From an uncultured Lachnospiraceae bacterium (GTDB taxonomy: Bacteria > Bacillota > Clostridia > Lachnospirales > Lachnospiraceae), in the NCBI GenBank assembly GCA_902779505.1, contig CACZBZ010000004.1:1-56745 (forward strand): DNA of 56,745 nucleotides. Direction: 5' to 3'. The notes below the pieces were generated by a model. The model had not been told where the DNA came from and did not search any database. It was given only the letters and a program-made list of their open reading frames with translations. Positions 44,930 through 53,258 of this stretch are shown one piece after another. Position numbers and translations under genes: made by a program. The stretch's first letter is position 1; each line of letters opens with the position of its first letter.

Positions 44930-45766
44930 ATGGCAAGATGCGATGTGTGCTTCAGACATTGTGAAATAGAAGAGGGACAGAGAGGATTCTGTAAGGTCAG
45001 GACCGTGGAAAGCGGACTGGTTAAGCCGGCTAATTATGGCAAAATAACTTCCCTTGCCCTGGACCCCATAGAGAAGAAGCCTCTTAACAGATTCATGCCC
45101 GGGTCAAAGATACTGTCGGTTGGCAGTTACGGCTGCAATCTCCGCTGCCCCTTTTGTCAGAATAACGAGATATCCTGGTCGGACTACGCATATTCCTTGG
45201 AGAATGACAGCGAATACCTGTCTCCCGAAGAACTCTGCAAGATAGCGATGGAATGCAGAGACAAGGGAAATATAGGCCTTGCTTTTACCTATAACGAGCC
45301 TCTGATTTCCTATGAATACATGATAGACTGCGCGAAGCTCATTCATGAACAGGGTATGGTCAATGTACTTGTTACATCCGGAACGGCGGATGTAAGCATA
45401 GCGAAGAAACTCGCACCCTACATAGACGCCATGAATATAGACCTGAAGGGCTTCACGGACAGATATTACAGAGATGTTCTCCACGGCGACCTTAACACCG
45501 TCAAGGCATTTATCGAAGAAGCGGTAAAATATGCCCATGTGGAGCTCACAACCCTTATAATTCCCGGGGAAAATGATTCCGAAGAAGAGATTCGTGAGAT
45601 TGCGGACTATATCGCAGGGATATCACCGGACATTCCCTACCATATATCCCGCTTTTTCCCGAGATTCCACATGAAGGACCGACCGGCCACGGATGTTAAG
45701 CTTGTTTACAGACTGGCGGACATAGCAAGAGAGAGACTTAATTACGTATACACAGGTAACTGTTGA
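44930..45766 (+). CDS. amrS: AmmeMemoRadiSam system radical SAM enzyme
   Basis: The protein has 278 residues. Near the start are four Cys (CDVCFRHCEIEEGQRGFC), and the radical SAM motif C-x3-C-x2-C is Cys69, Cys73 and Cys76 in SYGCNLRCPFCQNNEISWSD. The sequence follows the pyruvate-formate-lyase-activase-like group known as AmrS, which is encoded with Memo-like and AMMECR1 proteins, and here it precedes exactly such a gene by 15 bases. The reaction and substrate of this system are unknown. Confidence 0.92.
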   Translation: MARCDVCFRHCEIEEGQRGFCKVRTVESGLVKPANYGKITSLALDPIEKKPLNRFMPGSKILSVGSYGCNLRCPFCQNNEISWSDYAYSLENDSEYLSPEELCKIAMECRDKGNIGLAFTYNEPLISYEYMIDCAKLIHEQGMVNVLVTSGTADVSIAKKLAPYIDAMNIDLKGFTDRYYRDVLHGDLNTVKAFIEEAVKYAHVELTTLIIPGENDSEEEIREIADYIAGISPDIPYHISRFFPRFHMKDRPATDVKLVYRLADIARERLNYVYTGNC

Positions 45767-45781
45767 TAAGGAGTGACAGAT

Positions 45782-47176
45782 ATGGCAATTAAAGCAGCAT
45801 TTATGGTTCCCCATCCACCCATGATCGTTCCGGCGGTGGGAAAAGGTTCGGAAGCACAGGTAAAAACGACCTCAGATGCATATGATGAAGTTGCAAAGAG
45901 AATTGCGGAATTAAAGCCGGACACCATAATCATATCCAGCCCTCATGCTTCCATGTATGCGGACTATATCAACATCTCATCGGGAAAGGGTGATACAGGT
46001 TCCCTTGCGGACTTCAGAGCCCCCGAAGTGAAATTTGACGAGACCTATGATACGGAATTGGTGGCCAGAATTGAGACTCTTGCCTCATTGGAGGGCCTTG
46101 ATGCGGGAACCCTGGGGAGACAGCACAACGGCCTTGACCACGGAACAATGGTGCCTCTCTTTTTCATAGAAAAATATTACAAAGACTTCAAACTTGTCCG
46201 TATAGGGCTTTCGGGACTGGATCTTACAAAACATTATGAGCTGGGTATGCTTGTGCAGAAAGCCTGCGAAGAACTGGGAAGAAATGCCGTGTATGTGGCA
46301 AGCGGAGACCTGTCTCACAAATTGCAGCCATACGGACCCTACGGTTTTGCTCCCGAGGGACCGGAATATGATAAAAGAATAATGGATGTGGCGGAGAGAG
46401 CAGCTTTTGGAGAACTCTTTGCTTTTGAAGAGTCATTCTGCGAAAAAGCCGCAGAGTGCGGTCATCGATCTTTCGTTATAATGGCAGGTGCCCTTGACGG
46501 AAAAAGCGTGAAGGCGGAAGTTTTCTCCCACGAGGATGTGACCGGTGTTGGATACGGAATTGCCGAATTCAAGGTACTTGGCGATGATAATAACAGGTGT
46601 TTTTTAAAGTCCTATATGGATAAAAATCAGAAGCGTCTCGACGCTAACAGGGACAAATCCGATGAATATGTAAGACTGGCCTCTGAATCCATTGAATATT
46701 ATCTGAAGAATGGTAGCATGCTTGATCTGGGGGACTGCAAAACGGAAGTACCCGCTGAGATGAAGGATACTAGGGCAGGTGCATTTGTGTCCATTCACGA
46801 GCACGGCAGACTCAGAGGCTGTATCGGAACAATACTGCCTGTAACGGACTGTCTGGCCAATGAGATAATCAGGAATGCCGTCTGCGCATCAACGGAAGAC
46901 CCCAGGTTCAATCCCATAGAGACGGATGAACTTCCCTGGCTTGAGATTAATGTGGATGTACTGAGCGCTCCGGAGCCTGTGGCATCCGTCGATGAACTTG
47001 ATCCCAAGAAATATGGTGTAATCGTTACAAAGGACGGAAGAAGAGGCCTACTTTTACCGGATCTTGAAGGCGTGGACAGCGTGGAACAGCAGATATCCAT
47101 CTCCAAGCAGAAAGCCGGAATCGGTCAGGACGAAGAAGTGGAACTTCAACGTTTTACTGTGACCAGACATGTGTAA
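45782..47176 (+). CDS. amrA: AmmeMemoRadiSam fusion: LigB/Memo-type domain plus AMMECR1 domain
   Basis: The 464-residue protein is a fusion. Residues about 1-265 resemble LigB-type extradiol dioxygenases and the related Memo family, with VPHPPMIVPAVGKGSEAQVK, then IIISSPHASMYADY, GRQHNGLDHGTMVPLFFIEK, and a conserved YVASGDLSHKLQPYGPYG. Residues about 280-464 are an AMMECR1 domain with TRAGAFVSIHEHGRLRGCIG and the following STEDPRFNPIETDELPWLEI. The ATG at 45782 lies after AAGGAGTGACAGAT. The function is unknown. It is co-transcribed with amrS. Confidence 0.9.
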   Translation: MAIKAAFMVPHPPMIVPAVGKGSEAQVKTTSDAYDEVAKRIAELKPDTIIISSPHASMYADYINISSGKGDTGSLADFRAPEVKFDETYDTELVARIETLASLEGLDAGTLGRQHNGLDHGTMVPLFFIEKYYKDFKLVRIGLSGLDLTKHYELGMLVQKACEELGRNAVYVASGDLSHKLQPYGPYGFAPEGPEYDKRIMDVAERAAFGELFAFEESFCEKAAECGHRSFVIMAGALDGKSVKAEVFSHEDVTGVGYGIAEFKVLGDDNNRCFLKSYMDKNQKRLDANRDKSDEYVRLASESIEYYLKNGSMLDLGDCKTEVPAEMKDTRAGAFVSIHEHGRLRGCIGTILPVTDCLANEIIRNAVCASTEDPRFNPIETDELPWLEINVDVLSAPEPVASVDELDPKKYGVIVTKDGRRGLLLPDLEGVDSVEQQISISKQKAGIGQDEEVELQRFTVTRHV

Positions 47177-47262
47177 CGAATCGACATAGTCTGTGGTAAA
47201 ATATATTTGATTTCAGGAATTGAAGTCACGAGAATTACAAAAAGGACTTAATCTAATCAATT

Positions 47263-48627
47263 ATGAGCAATAGATCGTCAGGAGAGGACCTGACACAAGG
47301 AAATCTGTATAAGCAGATCATTATTTTCAGTATTCCTCTTATATTATCAAATCTGCTTCAGGTTGCATTCAACCTGGCGGATGTAATCGTCGCCGGCAGA
47401 TTTGCGGGGGCGGAAGCCCTTGGAAGTGTAGGCTGTACCACCAATCTGGTTGCACTTTTTACAACATTCCTTGTGGGTGTAGGCTCGGCCGTCAACGTAC
47501 AGGTAGCCCACGGTGTGGGAATGAAGAAGGAAAAAGAAGTGGAAGAGACCATGCACACAGCTTTTGTTGTGTGCTTAATCATGGGACTCATCATAAGCAT
47601 TCTGGCTATTGCATTTACGGGAATCATCTTAAGGGCCATGAATACCAAAGATGAACTCTACAGAGATGCTGTGATCTACATGCGAATATATATGTGCGGA
47701 CTTCCCGCATTGGCACTGTTCAACTGCGGTAATGCGGTCTACAGTGCCGTGGGCAATACCCGTAAGCCACTGTTTTTCCTCATAATATCGGGAATAGCCA
47801 ATGTGCTTTTTAACCTATTAACCGTAATAGGCTTTGGACTTGGAGCACCCGGCGTAGCTATAGCAAGTGCGGTATCCCAATATCTGGCGGCTGCATTGGT
47901 TGTAATATCCCTCATGAGAGAAAAAGGGATAATTAAGCTTGATCTGAAGAAACTTAAGCCCCGCCGGGCAAGGGCAATCGCCTTAGTTCGCCTGGGACTT
48001 CCGTCGGGATTCCAGTATTCCATATTTCAGATTGCCAATGTATTCATACAGCGCGGACTTAACTCCTTTGATGCGGTTACGGTTGAAGGTGCTGCGGTAG
48101 CCAACAATATAGATATACTTACATATGAGATAATGGCGGCTTTCTATACGGCCTGCTGCAGCTTTATAGGACAGAATTACGGTGCCGGCAATGCAAAACG
48201 TATGAAGAAGGCCTACCTTATTACAACAATGTATGCCTGCCTTGCGGCATTTATATCCGGAGCGCTTATATATCTGTTCGGAAGACAGTTGCTCCATCTC
48301 TTCACAACGGAAGAGGGAGTAATAGAGGCGGGAATGATGAAGCTGAGTGTAATGGCCATATCTTACTGGCTGTCCGCGTTTATGGACAACACATCGGCGG
48401 CTTCCAGGGGCCTTGGCAAGACTCTCGTACCCAACATATCGATCATCATGGGCTCCTGTGTATTCAGGATCATATGGGTATGCACGATATTTGAATATTT
48501 TCATACGGTACAGTCGCTTTATTTTGTATACATGTTCTCCTGGACCATTACATCCATCGGAGAGATCATATATTTTATATTCATATTCAGAAAAGAGACA
48601 GCCAAATTCAAAAAACAGCTTGCTTAG
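47263..48627 (+). CDS. MATE-family multidrug/metabolite exporter
   Basis: A 454-residue integral membrane protein with about twelve helices, in two similar halves. The first part, SIPLILSNLLQVAFNLADVI followed by VAGRFAGAEALGSVGCTT, is the MATE signature, repeated as in NCGNAVYSAVGNTRKPLFFL. The substrate cannot be read from sequence. It follows the AmmeMemoRadiSam genes after an 86-base gap. Confidence 0.92.
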   Translation: MSNRSSGEDLTQGNLYKQIIIFSIPLILSNLLQVAFNLADVIVAGRFAGAEALGSVGCTTNLVALFTTFLVGVGSAVNVQVAHGVGMKKEKEVEETMHTAFVVCLIMGLIISILAIAFTGIILRAMNTKDELYRDAVIYMRIYMCGLPALALFNCGNAVYSAVGNTRKPLFFLIISGIANVLFNLLTVIGFGLGAPGVAIASAVSQYLAAALVVISLMREKGIIKLDLKKLKPRRARAIALVRLGLPSGFQYSIFQIANVFIQRGLNSFDAVTVEGAAVANNIDILTYEIMAAFYTACCSFIGQNYGAGNAKRMKKAYLITTMYACLAAFISGALIYLFGRQLLHLFTTEEGVIEAGMMKLSVMAISYWLSAFMDNTSAASRGLGKTLVPNISIIMGSCVFRIIWVCTIFEYFHTVQSLYFVYMFSWTITSIGEIIYFIFIFRKETAKFKKQLA

Positions 48628-48658
48628 ACCTGCCTGATGCAGGAGTTGGGAGGCTATA

Positions 48659-48949
48659 ATGGAACTTAAGATATCCGGGATCATGGATAAAAACAGGACA
48701 ATATATCTTGAATATATCGATGGTGACAGAAGCGCCGAGATAATAATTCCGGATTATAAGCTGATACGTAATGACGGTTTTTCAAAAGAAGAGATAGAGG
48801 GGCTGATGCAGTATTCCAGGGACAATTCGCTGGAATTCTTCAACAGGGCAAAGAAAATCAATCCCATGACGGCTTTCTTAGGGAAAAGCGGCGAAGATGA
48901 CAAAAAGTCAAAGAAGCCGACAGACGGTGTAGTAATAAAAAAGCAATAA
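48659..48949 (+). CDS. Small acidic/basic cytoplasmic protein, unknown function
   Basis: A 96-residue protein with a mixed alpha/beta N-terminal part (about 1-60) and a Lys-rich end (DDKKSKKPTDGVVIKKQ). No Cys, no membrane helix. GGGAGGCTATA precedes the ATG. It lies 28 bases before the HerA-like gene, so it may be a partner or regulator of that ATPase. No family recognised. Confidence 0.6.
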   Translation: MELKISGIMDKNRTIYLEYIDGDRSAEIIIPDYKLIRNDGFSKEEIEGLMQYSRDNSLEFFNRAKKINPMTAFLGKSGEDDKKSKKPTDGVVIKKQ

Positions 48950-48977
48950 TAATCATAAGTAATGTAGGAGGGAAACA

Positions 48978-50573
48978 ATGTACAGCGAAGAAAAAATACT
49001 TATCGGATATTCGGGAGAGGAGCCGGTATATATTTACCCACAGATGGCCAACCGCCACGGAATGATCGCCGGAGCAACGGGAACAGGAAAGACTACCACT
49101 GTAAAGACAGTTGCGGAATCTTTTTCCGATGCAGGGGTACCGGTATTCATAGCCGATGTTAAGGGAGACCTGTCGGGTATCGCTGAAGCGGGACAGACGG
49201 ACTATGCCTGCTCACATCCGGCAAATTTCTGGGATGTATACGGGGAAAAGGGTATGCCTTTAAGAACTACCATCAGCGAGATGGGACCCTTGCTCTTATC
49301 GAGAATTCTGGGACTTAACGATACTCAGGAGGATCTGCTTACGGTGGCGTTCAAGATTGCCGATGATGAGGGACTTCTGCTTATAGATACCAAGGACCTT
49401 AAGGCTGCGCTTTCATATATAGGTGAAAATGCTTCCGCTTATTCCCTTGAATACGGTAATATTGCCAAGAACAGTCTCACGACCATAATAAGAGCGGTTG
49501 TTGCACTGGAATCCGAAGGCGGAGAGCTTTTCTTCGGTGAGCCTGCACTGGATATCAAGGACTGGTTTGCAACGGATCCAAGCGGCAAGGGCATGATACA
49601 GGTGTTTGACTGTCAAAAACTGATACATAATCCTACCATGTATTCAACTTTCCTCTTATGGATGCTTTCTGAGCTTTACGAGACCCTGCCCGAAGTGGGA
49701 GATCTTCCCAAGCCCAGGATGGTATTCTTCTTCGACGAAGCTCATATGCTCTTTAATAATGCAAGCAAGAGCCTGCTTGATAAGGTTGAGCAGGTGGTAA
49801 AACTTATCAGATCAAAGGGTGTGGGCATATTCTTTATTACACAGAGTCCTAAAGATATCCCCAACGGCGTACTGGCTCAGCTGGGTAACAAGATTCAGCA
49901 TGCACTTCATGCCTATACTCCCGCAGAGCAGAAGAACGTTAAGGCTGCAGCCGAATCCTACAGAGTTAATGAAGAATTCGATACATTCACGGTACTTCAG
50001 GAGCTTCAGATAGGTGAAGCCTTGGTATCCGTTCTTGATGAAAAGGGTATACCTACGGTTGTTGAAAGAACCAAGATTATGCTTCCTAAAAGCAATATGA
50101 AGCCGGTATCGGACGCATCGAGAGATGCAATGATCAAGGGAAGCAGTCTCTATATCAAATATTTCGAGACAGTGGACAGGGATTCCGCCTATGAATTCCT
50201 TCAGAGACAGACAAAGCTTGAAGAGGAAGAGGCAGAGGAGAATACTCCCGCCAAGAAGGAATACTCTTCTGAAGCGGAAGCAAGAAAAGCAGCGCAGAGA
50301 GAATATGCCAATGCTCATAAGGTATCCGATTCCACAGGAAAATCATCCAAGACTTCCTCAAGCGGAAGAAATGCCAAGACTTACAAGCCCAAGCAGTCGG
50401 CATCCACAGGCGAAAAGATTGCCAAGAGTGTGGCAAGATCCGCAGCCGGTACAGTGGGCAGAGAAGTGGGCAATAGCCTCGGTAAGTCCATCGGAGGATC
50501 CTTCGGTAAAAAAATCGGAGGTAATGTAGGTTCCACCCTTGCAAGAGGAATTATGGGCAGCTTCTTCAGATAA
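48978..50573 (+). CDS. HerA-like helicase/ATPase (DUF853, YjgR type)
   Basis: The 531-residue protein has Walker A AGATGTGKTTTVKTVAESFS (Lys38), Walker B MVFFFDEAHMLFNN (Asp253), and a conserved GVGIFFITQSPKDIPNGVLA segment with an Arg-finger-like stretch behind it. This is the HerA/FtsK-like group with a DUF853 core, often linked to DNA processing, but without NurA here. The last 100 residues form a low-complexity tail with a Gly/Ser/Lys-rich segment and a GNSLGKSIGGSFGKKIGGNV stretch. A terminator follows. Confidence 0.85.
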   Translation: MYSEEKILIGYSGEEPVYIYPQMANRHGMIAGATGTGKTTTVKTVAESFSDAGVPVFIADVKGDLSGIAEAGQTDYACSHPANFWDVYGEKGMPLRTTISEMGPLLLSRILGLNDTQEDLLTVAFKIADDEGLLLIDTKDLKAALSYIGENASAYSLEYGNIAKNSLTTIIRAVVALESEGGELFFGEPALDIKDWFATDPSGKGMIQVFDCQKLIHNPTMYSTFLLWMLSELYETLPEVGDLPKPRMVFFFDEAHMLFNNASKSLLDKVEQVVKLIRSKGVGIFFITQSPKDIPNGVLAQLGNKIQHALHAYTPAEQKNVKAAAESYRVNEEFDTFTVLQELQIGEALVSVLDEKGIPTVVERTKIMLPKSNMKPVSDASRDAMIKGSSLYIKYFETVDRDSAYEFLQRQTKLEEEEAEENTPAKKEYSSEAEARKAAQREYANAHKVSDSTGKSSKTSSSGRNAKTYKPKQSASTGEKIAKSVARSAAGTVGREVGNSLGKSIGGSFGKKIGGNVGSTLARGIMGSFFR

Positions 50574-50599
50574 GTGGAAGAAAACACAGTGTTTATGAA

Positions 50600-50625
50600 G
50601 GCAGAGGATTAATCCTCTGCCTTTT
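50600..50625 (+). terminator. Terminator after the HerA-like gene
   Basis: GGCAGAGGATT and AATCCTCTGCC form a perfect palindrome (50600-50621) followed by TTTTG. Confidence 0.85.
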
Positions 50626-50648
50626 GTTATAAACAGAAGTTTCGTAAA

Positions 50649-50692
50649 GTTTAGTTAAATTATACAAAAATGTTTAGTAAAGTTTAGTAAAT
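50649..50692 (+). repeat. GTTTAGTAAA direct repeats upstream of the maltose-type promoter
   Basis: GTTTAGT occurs at 50649, 50672 and 50682. The last two are exact 10-bp tandem copies, and the first is 23 bases before them. They sit 9-50 bases upstream of the -35, a usual place for an activator. Confidence 0.6.
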
Positions 50693-50700
50693 AGGCAATA

Positions 50701-50729
50701 TTGAAAGCTAAGTAGCATAGTGTTAATAT
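50701..50729 (+). promoter_or_regulatory. Promoter of the maltose/maltodextrin-type operon
   Basis: TTGAAA (50701-50706), 17 bases, TAATAT (50724-50729). Transcription should start near 50736, about 105 bases before the binding-protein ATG at 50842. Confidence 0.7.
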
Positions 50730-50742
50730 TATACCCAGAAAC

Positions 50743-50775
50743 GGAAACGTTACCGATACCGATACCGATAACGGT
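50743..50775 (+). promoter_or_regulatory. LacI-type operator region with hexamer repeats
   Basis: GGAAACGTTACC (50743-50754) has the central CG and dyad symmetry of LacI-family sites. It continues into GATACC-type hexamers and ends in ACCGATAACGGT (50764-50775), a second imperfect palindrome. Both lie just downstream of the -10, so a bound LacI-type repressor or CcpA could block elongation or initiation. The LacI-family gene of this operon is the natural candidate. Confidence 0.6.
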
Positions 50776-50841
50776 TCCAAACATACGGAATAGTGGTTGA
50801 GTTAAGCAAAACTCACGATTAAGAAAGGGAGAAAAAGAAAC

Positions 50842-52260
50842 ATGAAAAAGAAGTTACTTAGCGCATTATTAAGTGTTGCAATGCTTTCAGCTCTTCTTAC
50901 AGGATGTGGCGATGCAGCAGCAACAGACAGCACAGCTCCGGCAGCTGAGGCTCCCGCAGCTTCAGACGATGCAGAGGCAGCTGCAGCAACAGGAGAAGGT
51001 TCAGTATACTTACTTAACTTCAAGCCTGAGATCGACGATCAGTGGCAGGCACTTGCTGCAACATATACAGAGCAGACAGGCGTACCTGTAACAGTTCTTA
51101 CAGCAGCAGACGGACAGTACAGCACAACACTTCAGTCAGAGATGGCAAAGTCAGATGCTCCTACAATCTTCAACATCGGTAGTGCAACAGATGCTCAGAC
51201 ATGGGATGCTTACACATACGATCTTGCAGATTCAGCACTTTACAATCATCTTTCAGACAAGTCTCTTGCAGTTGAGTACAACGGCAAGGTTGCAGCAGTA
51301 GCTAACTGCTATGAGTGCTACGGTATCATCTACAACAAGACAATCCTTGCTGACTACTGTACAGTAGACGGTGCTGTTATTTCTTCGGTTGATGATATTA
51401 AGGATTTCGATACACTTAAGGCAGTATGTGAAGATATCAACGGACGTGTTGATGAGATCAACGATGCTCTCGGAACACACTTAACAGAAGCATTTGCTTC
51501 ATCAGGACTTGATGACGGTTCTTCTTGGAGATTCTCAGGTCACCTTGCAGGACTTGCTCTTTACTATGAATTCCTTGATGACAAGGCAGATCTTACAGCA
51601 GGCGAAGGCAAGATTACAGGCAAGTATCTTGACAACTTCAAGAACGTATGGGATCTCTACACAAATAACTCAGCAGCTTCTAAGGCTACTCTGACATCAG
51701 GAACATACAACGCAGAGATGGAACTTGGTATGGGTGAGGCAGTATTCTACCAGAACGGTGACTGGGAGTACTCAGCATTCAACAACCCTGATAACGGTTA
51801 TGAAGTAACAGGTGATGACATCGCTATGATGCCTATCTACTTCGGCGTTGACGATGCATCAGAAGGTCTTGCAGTCGGAACAGAGAACCACTGGGCAGTT
51901 AACTCTCAGGCATCTGAGGAGAACATCCAGGCAACACTCGCATTCCTTGAGTGGGTAATCACATCTGACGAAGGACGCAGCGCAATCACAAATGATATGG
52001 GACTTTCAGCTCCTTTCGATACATTTACAGGAGACTTCGCTCCCAACAACAAGCTTGCAGCATGTGCTAACGAGTATGCAGCAGCAGGCAAGACATCTGT
52101 AGCTTGGTCATTCAACGCAACTCCCAATGTAGACGACTGGAGAGCAGACGTTGTTGCAGGTCTTGTAGAGTACACATGTAACGGTGGTGACTGGTCAGCA
52201 GTTGAGACAGCATTCGTTGACGGATGGGCTAACCAGTGGGCACTCGCACACGAGGAATAA
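50842..52260 (+). CDS. Extracellular solute-binding lipoprotein (maltose/maltodextrin type)
   Basis: The 472-residue protein has a lipoprotein signal (lipobox LLTGC, Cys22) and an Ala/Ser/Thr-rich linker, then a binding-protein fold of the family 1 (MalE-like) type. Visible features include the SVYLLNFKPEIDDQWQALAA segment and the Trp-rich end. It uses strongly biased codons, as rpsB and tsf do, suggesting high expression. It precedes two sugar permeases and a 4-alpha-glucanotransferase, so malto-oligosaccharides are the likely ligands. Confidence 0.9.
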   Translation: MKKKLLSALLSVAMLSALLTGCGDAAATDSTAPAAEAPAASDDAEAAAATGEGSVYLLNFKPEIDDQWQALAATYTEQTGVPVTVLTAADGQYSTTLQSEMAKSDAPTIFNIGSATDAQTWDAYTYDLADSALYNHLSDKSLAVEYNGKVAAVANCYECYGIIYNKTILADYCTVDGAVISSVDDIKDFDTLKAVCEDINGRVDEINDALGTHLTEAFASSGLDDGSSWRFSGHLAGLALYYEFLDDKADLTAGEGKITGKYLDNFKNVWDLYTNNSAASKATLTSGTYNAEMELGMGEAVFYQNGDWEYSAFNNPDNGYEVTGDDIAMMPIYFGVDDASEGLAVGTENHWAVNSQASEENIQATLAFLEWVITSDEGRSAITNDMGLSAPFDTFTGDFAPNNKLAACANEYAAAGKTSVAWSFNATPNVDDWRADVVAGLVEYTCNGGDWSAVETAFVDGWANQWALAHEE

Positions 52261-52294
52261 GACTTTAAACAGTTAATCCTTAGGGGTTATACTT

Positions 52295-52326
52295 AAAGGG
52301 GTAAGTGGTCATTCGCTTACCCCTTT
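52295..52326 (+). other. Intercistronic stem-loop after the binding-protein gene
   Basis: AAAGGGGTAAG pairs perfectly with CTTACCCCTTT around a ten-base loop. The 140-base gap to the permease gene holds it. Such a hairpin is expected to protect the abundant binding-protein message and to lower read-through to the permeases. Confidence 0.75.
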
Positions 52327-52400
52327 CTAGGTGAAGCAGGCACCGGTTGAGATCTAAGACCTGCTAAGCAGTAGTTCAGTGTTTAAGAGAGGATTATGAC

Positions 52401-53258
52401 ATGGAGAAATCGATAAAAAAATATTTTCCGATATTCGCCTTACCAACATTCTTAGCCTTTATCATAGGCTTCATAGTGCCTTTTGCATATGGAATCTTTC
52501 TTTCCTTTTGCAAATTCACTACAGTAACAGACTGGCAGTGGGTAGGCTTCAAGAATTACACAAGAATATTCTATGTGAACGGTCAGCTGGATACCACTTT
52601 CCTTCATTCAATCTGGTATACCTGTCTGTTTACCGCCGTAACGGTAATGGTTATCAATGTCATAGCCTTTGCGATCGCATTGCTGCTCACCAAAGGAATC
52701 AAAGGAACCAACCTCTTTCGTACGGTATTTTTCCTGCCTAACCTTATCGGCGGAATCGTATTGAGTTATGTGTGGTTGATGATATTCAACGCCATCCTTC
52801 AGAAATACGACATGACAATCGTAACAACACAGTGGACGGCATTCTGGGGACTGGTTGCGGTAGTATGCTGGCAACAGATCGGATATATGATGATCATATA
52901 TATTGCAGGTCTTCAGACTATATCACCGGACCTTATTGAGGCGGCAAAGATAGACGGTGCCAACAGTTTCCAGATGTTGAGCAAGATCACCCTTCCACTT
53001 ATGATGCCTACCATAACAATCTGTACATTTTTAACTCTGACCAACGGCTTCAAGCTCTTTGATCAGAACCTGGCATTGACAGGAGGTAATCCGGGAAAAA
53101 TGAGTCAGTTACTGGCTTTGAACATCTACGATACCATGTACGGAACAACGGGATGGCAGGGTGTAGGACAGGCAAAAGCGGTTATCTTCTTTATAATGGT
53201 TGCCCTTATTGCCGTTCTTCAGAATAAGATGACAACAAGTAAGGAGGTGGAGAACTGA
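52401..53258 (+). CDS. ABC sugar permease, MalF type
   Basis: A 285-residue permease with six membrane helices. The EAA loop is IEAAKIDGANSFQMLSKITL, which docks the ATPase. It lacks the long periplasmic extension of enterobacterial MalF, as is usual in Gram-positives. The TGA overlaps the ATG of the next permease. Confidence 0.92.
   Translation: MEKSIKKYFPIFALPTFLAFIIGFIVPFAYGIFLSFCKFTTVTDWQWVGFKNYTRIFYVNGQLDTTFLHSIWYTCLFTAVTVMVINVIAFAIALLLTKGIKGTNLFRTVFFLPNLIGGIVLSYVWLMIFNAILQKYDMTIVTTQWTAFWGLVAVVCWQQIGYMMIIYIAGLQTISPDLIEAAKIDGANSFQMLSKITLPLMMPTITICTFLTLTNGFKLFDQNLALTGGNPGKMSQLLALNIYDTMYGTTGWQGVGQAKAVIFFIMVALIAVLQNKMTTSKEVEN

Noticed and set aside
47177-47262. Promoter for the MATE gene
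   Set aside because: TCGACA and TATATT-like boxes are present but the spacing is only about 15 bases and neither is strong.
47983-48684. Minus-strand frame of 233 codons opposite the MATE gene
   Set aside because: The plus strand codes for a full MATE protein; the reverse frame has no recognisable protein and no ribosome-binding site.
50764-50773. CCGATAA motif resembling a sigma-28 -10 element
   Set aside because: There is no TAAA-type -35 at the right distance, and the motif is part of the operator repeats.
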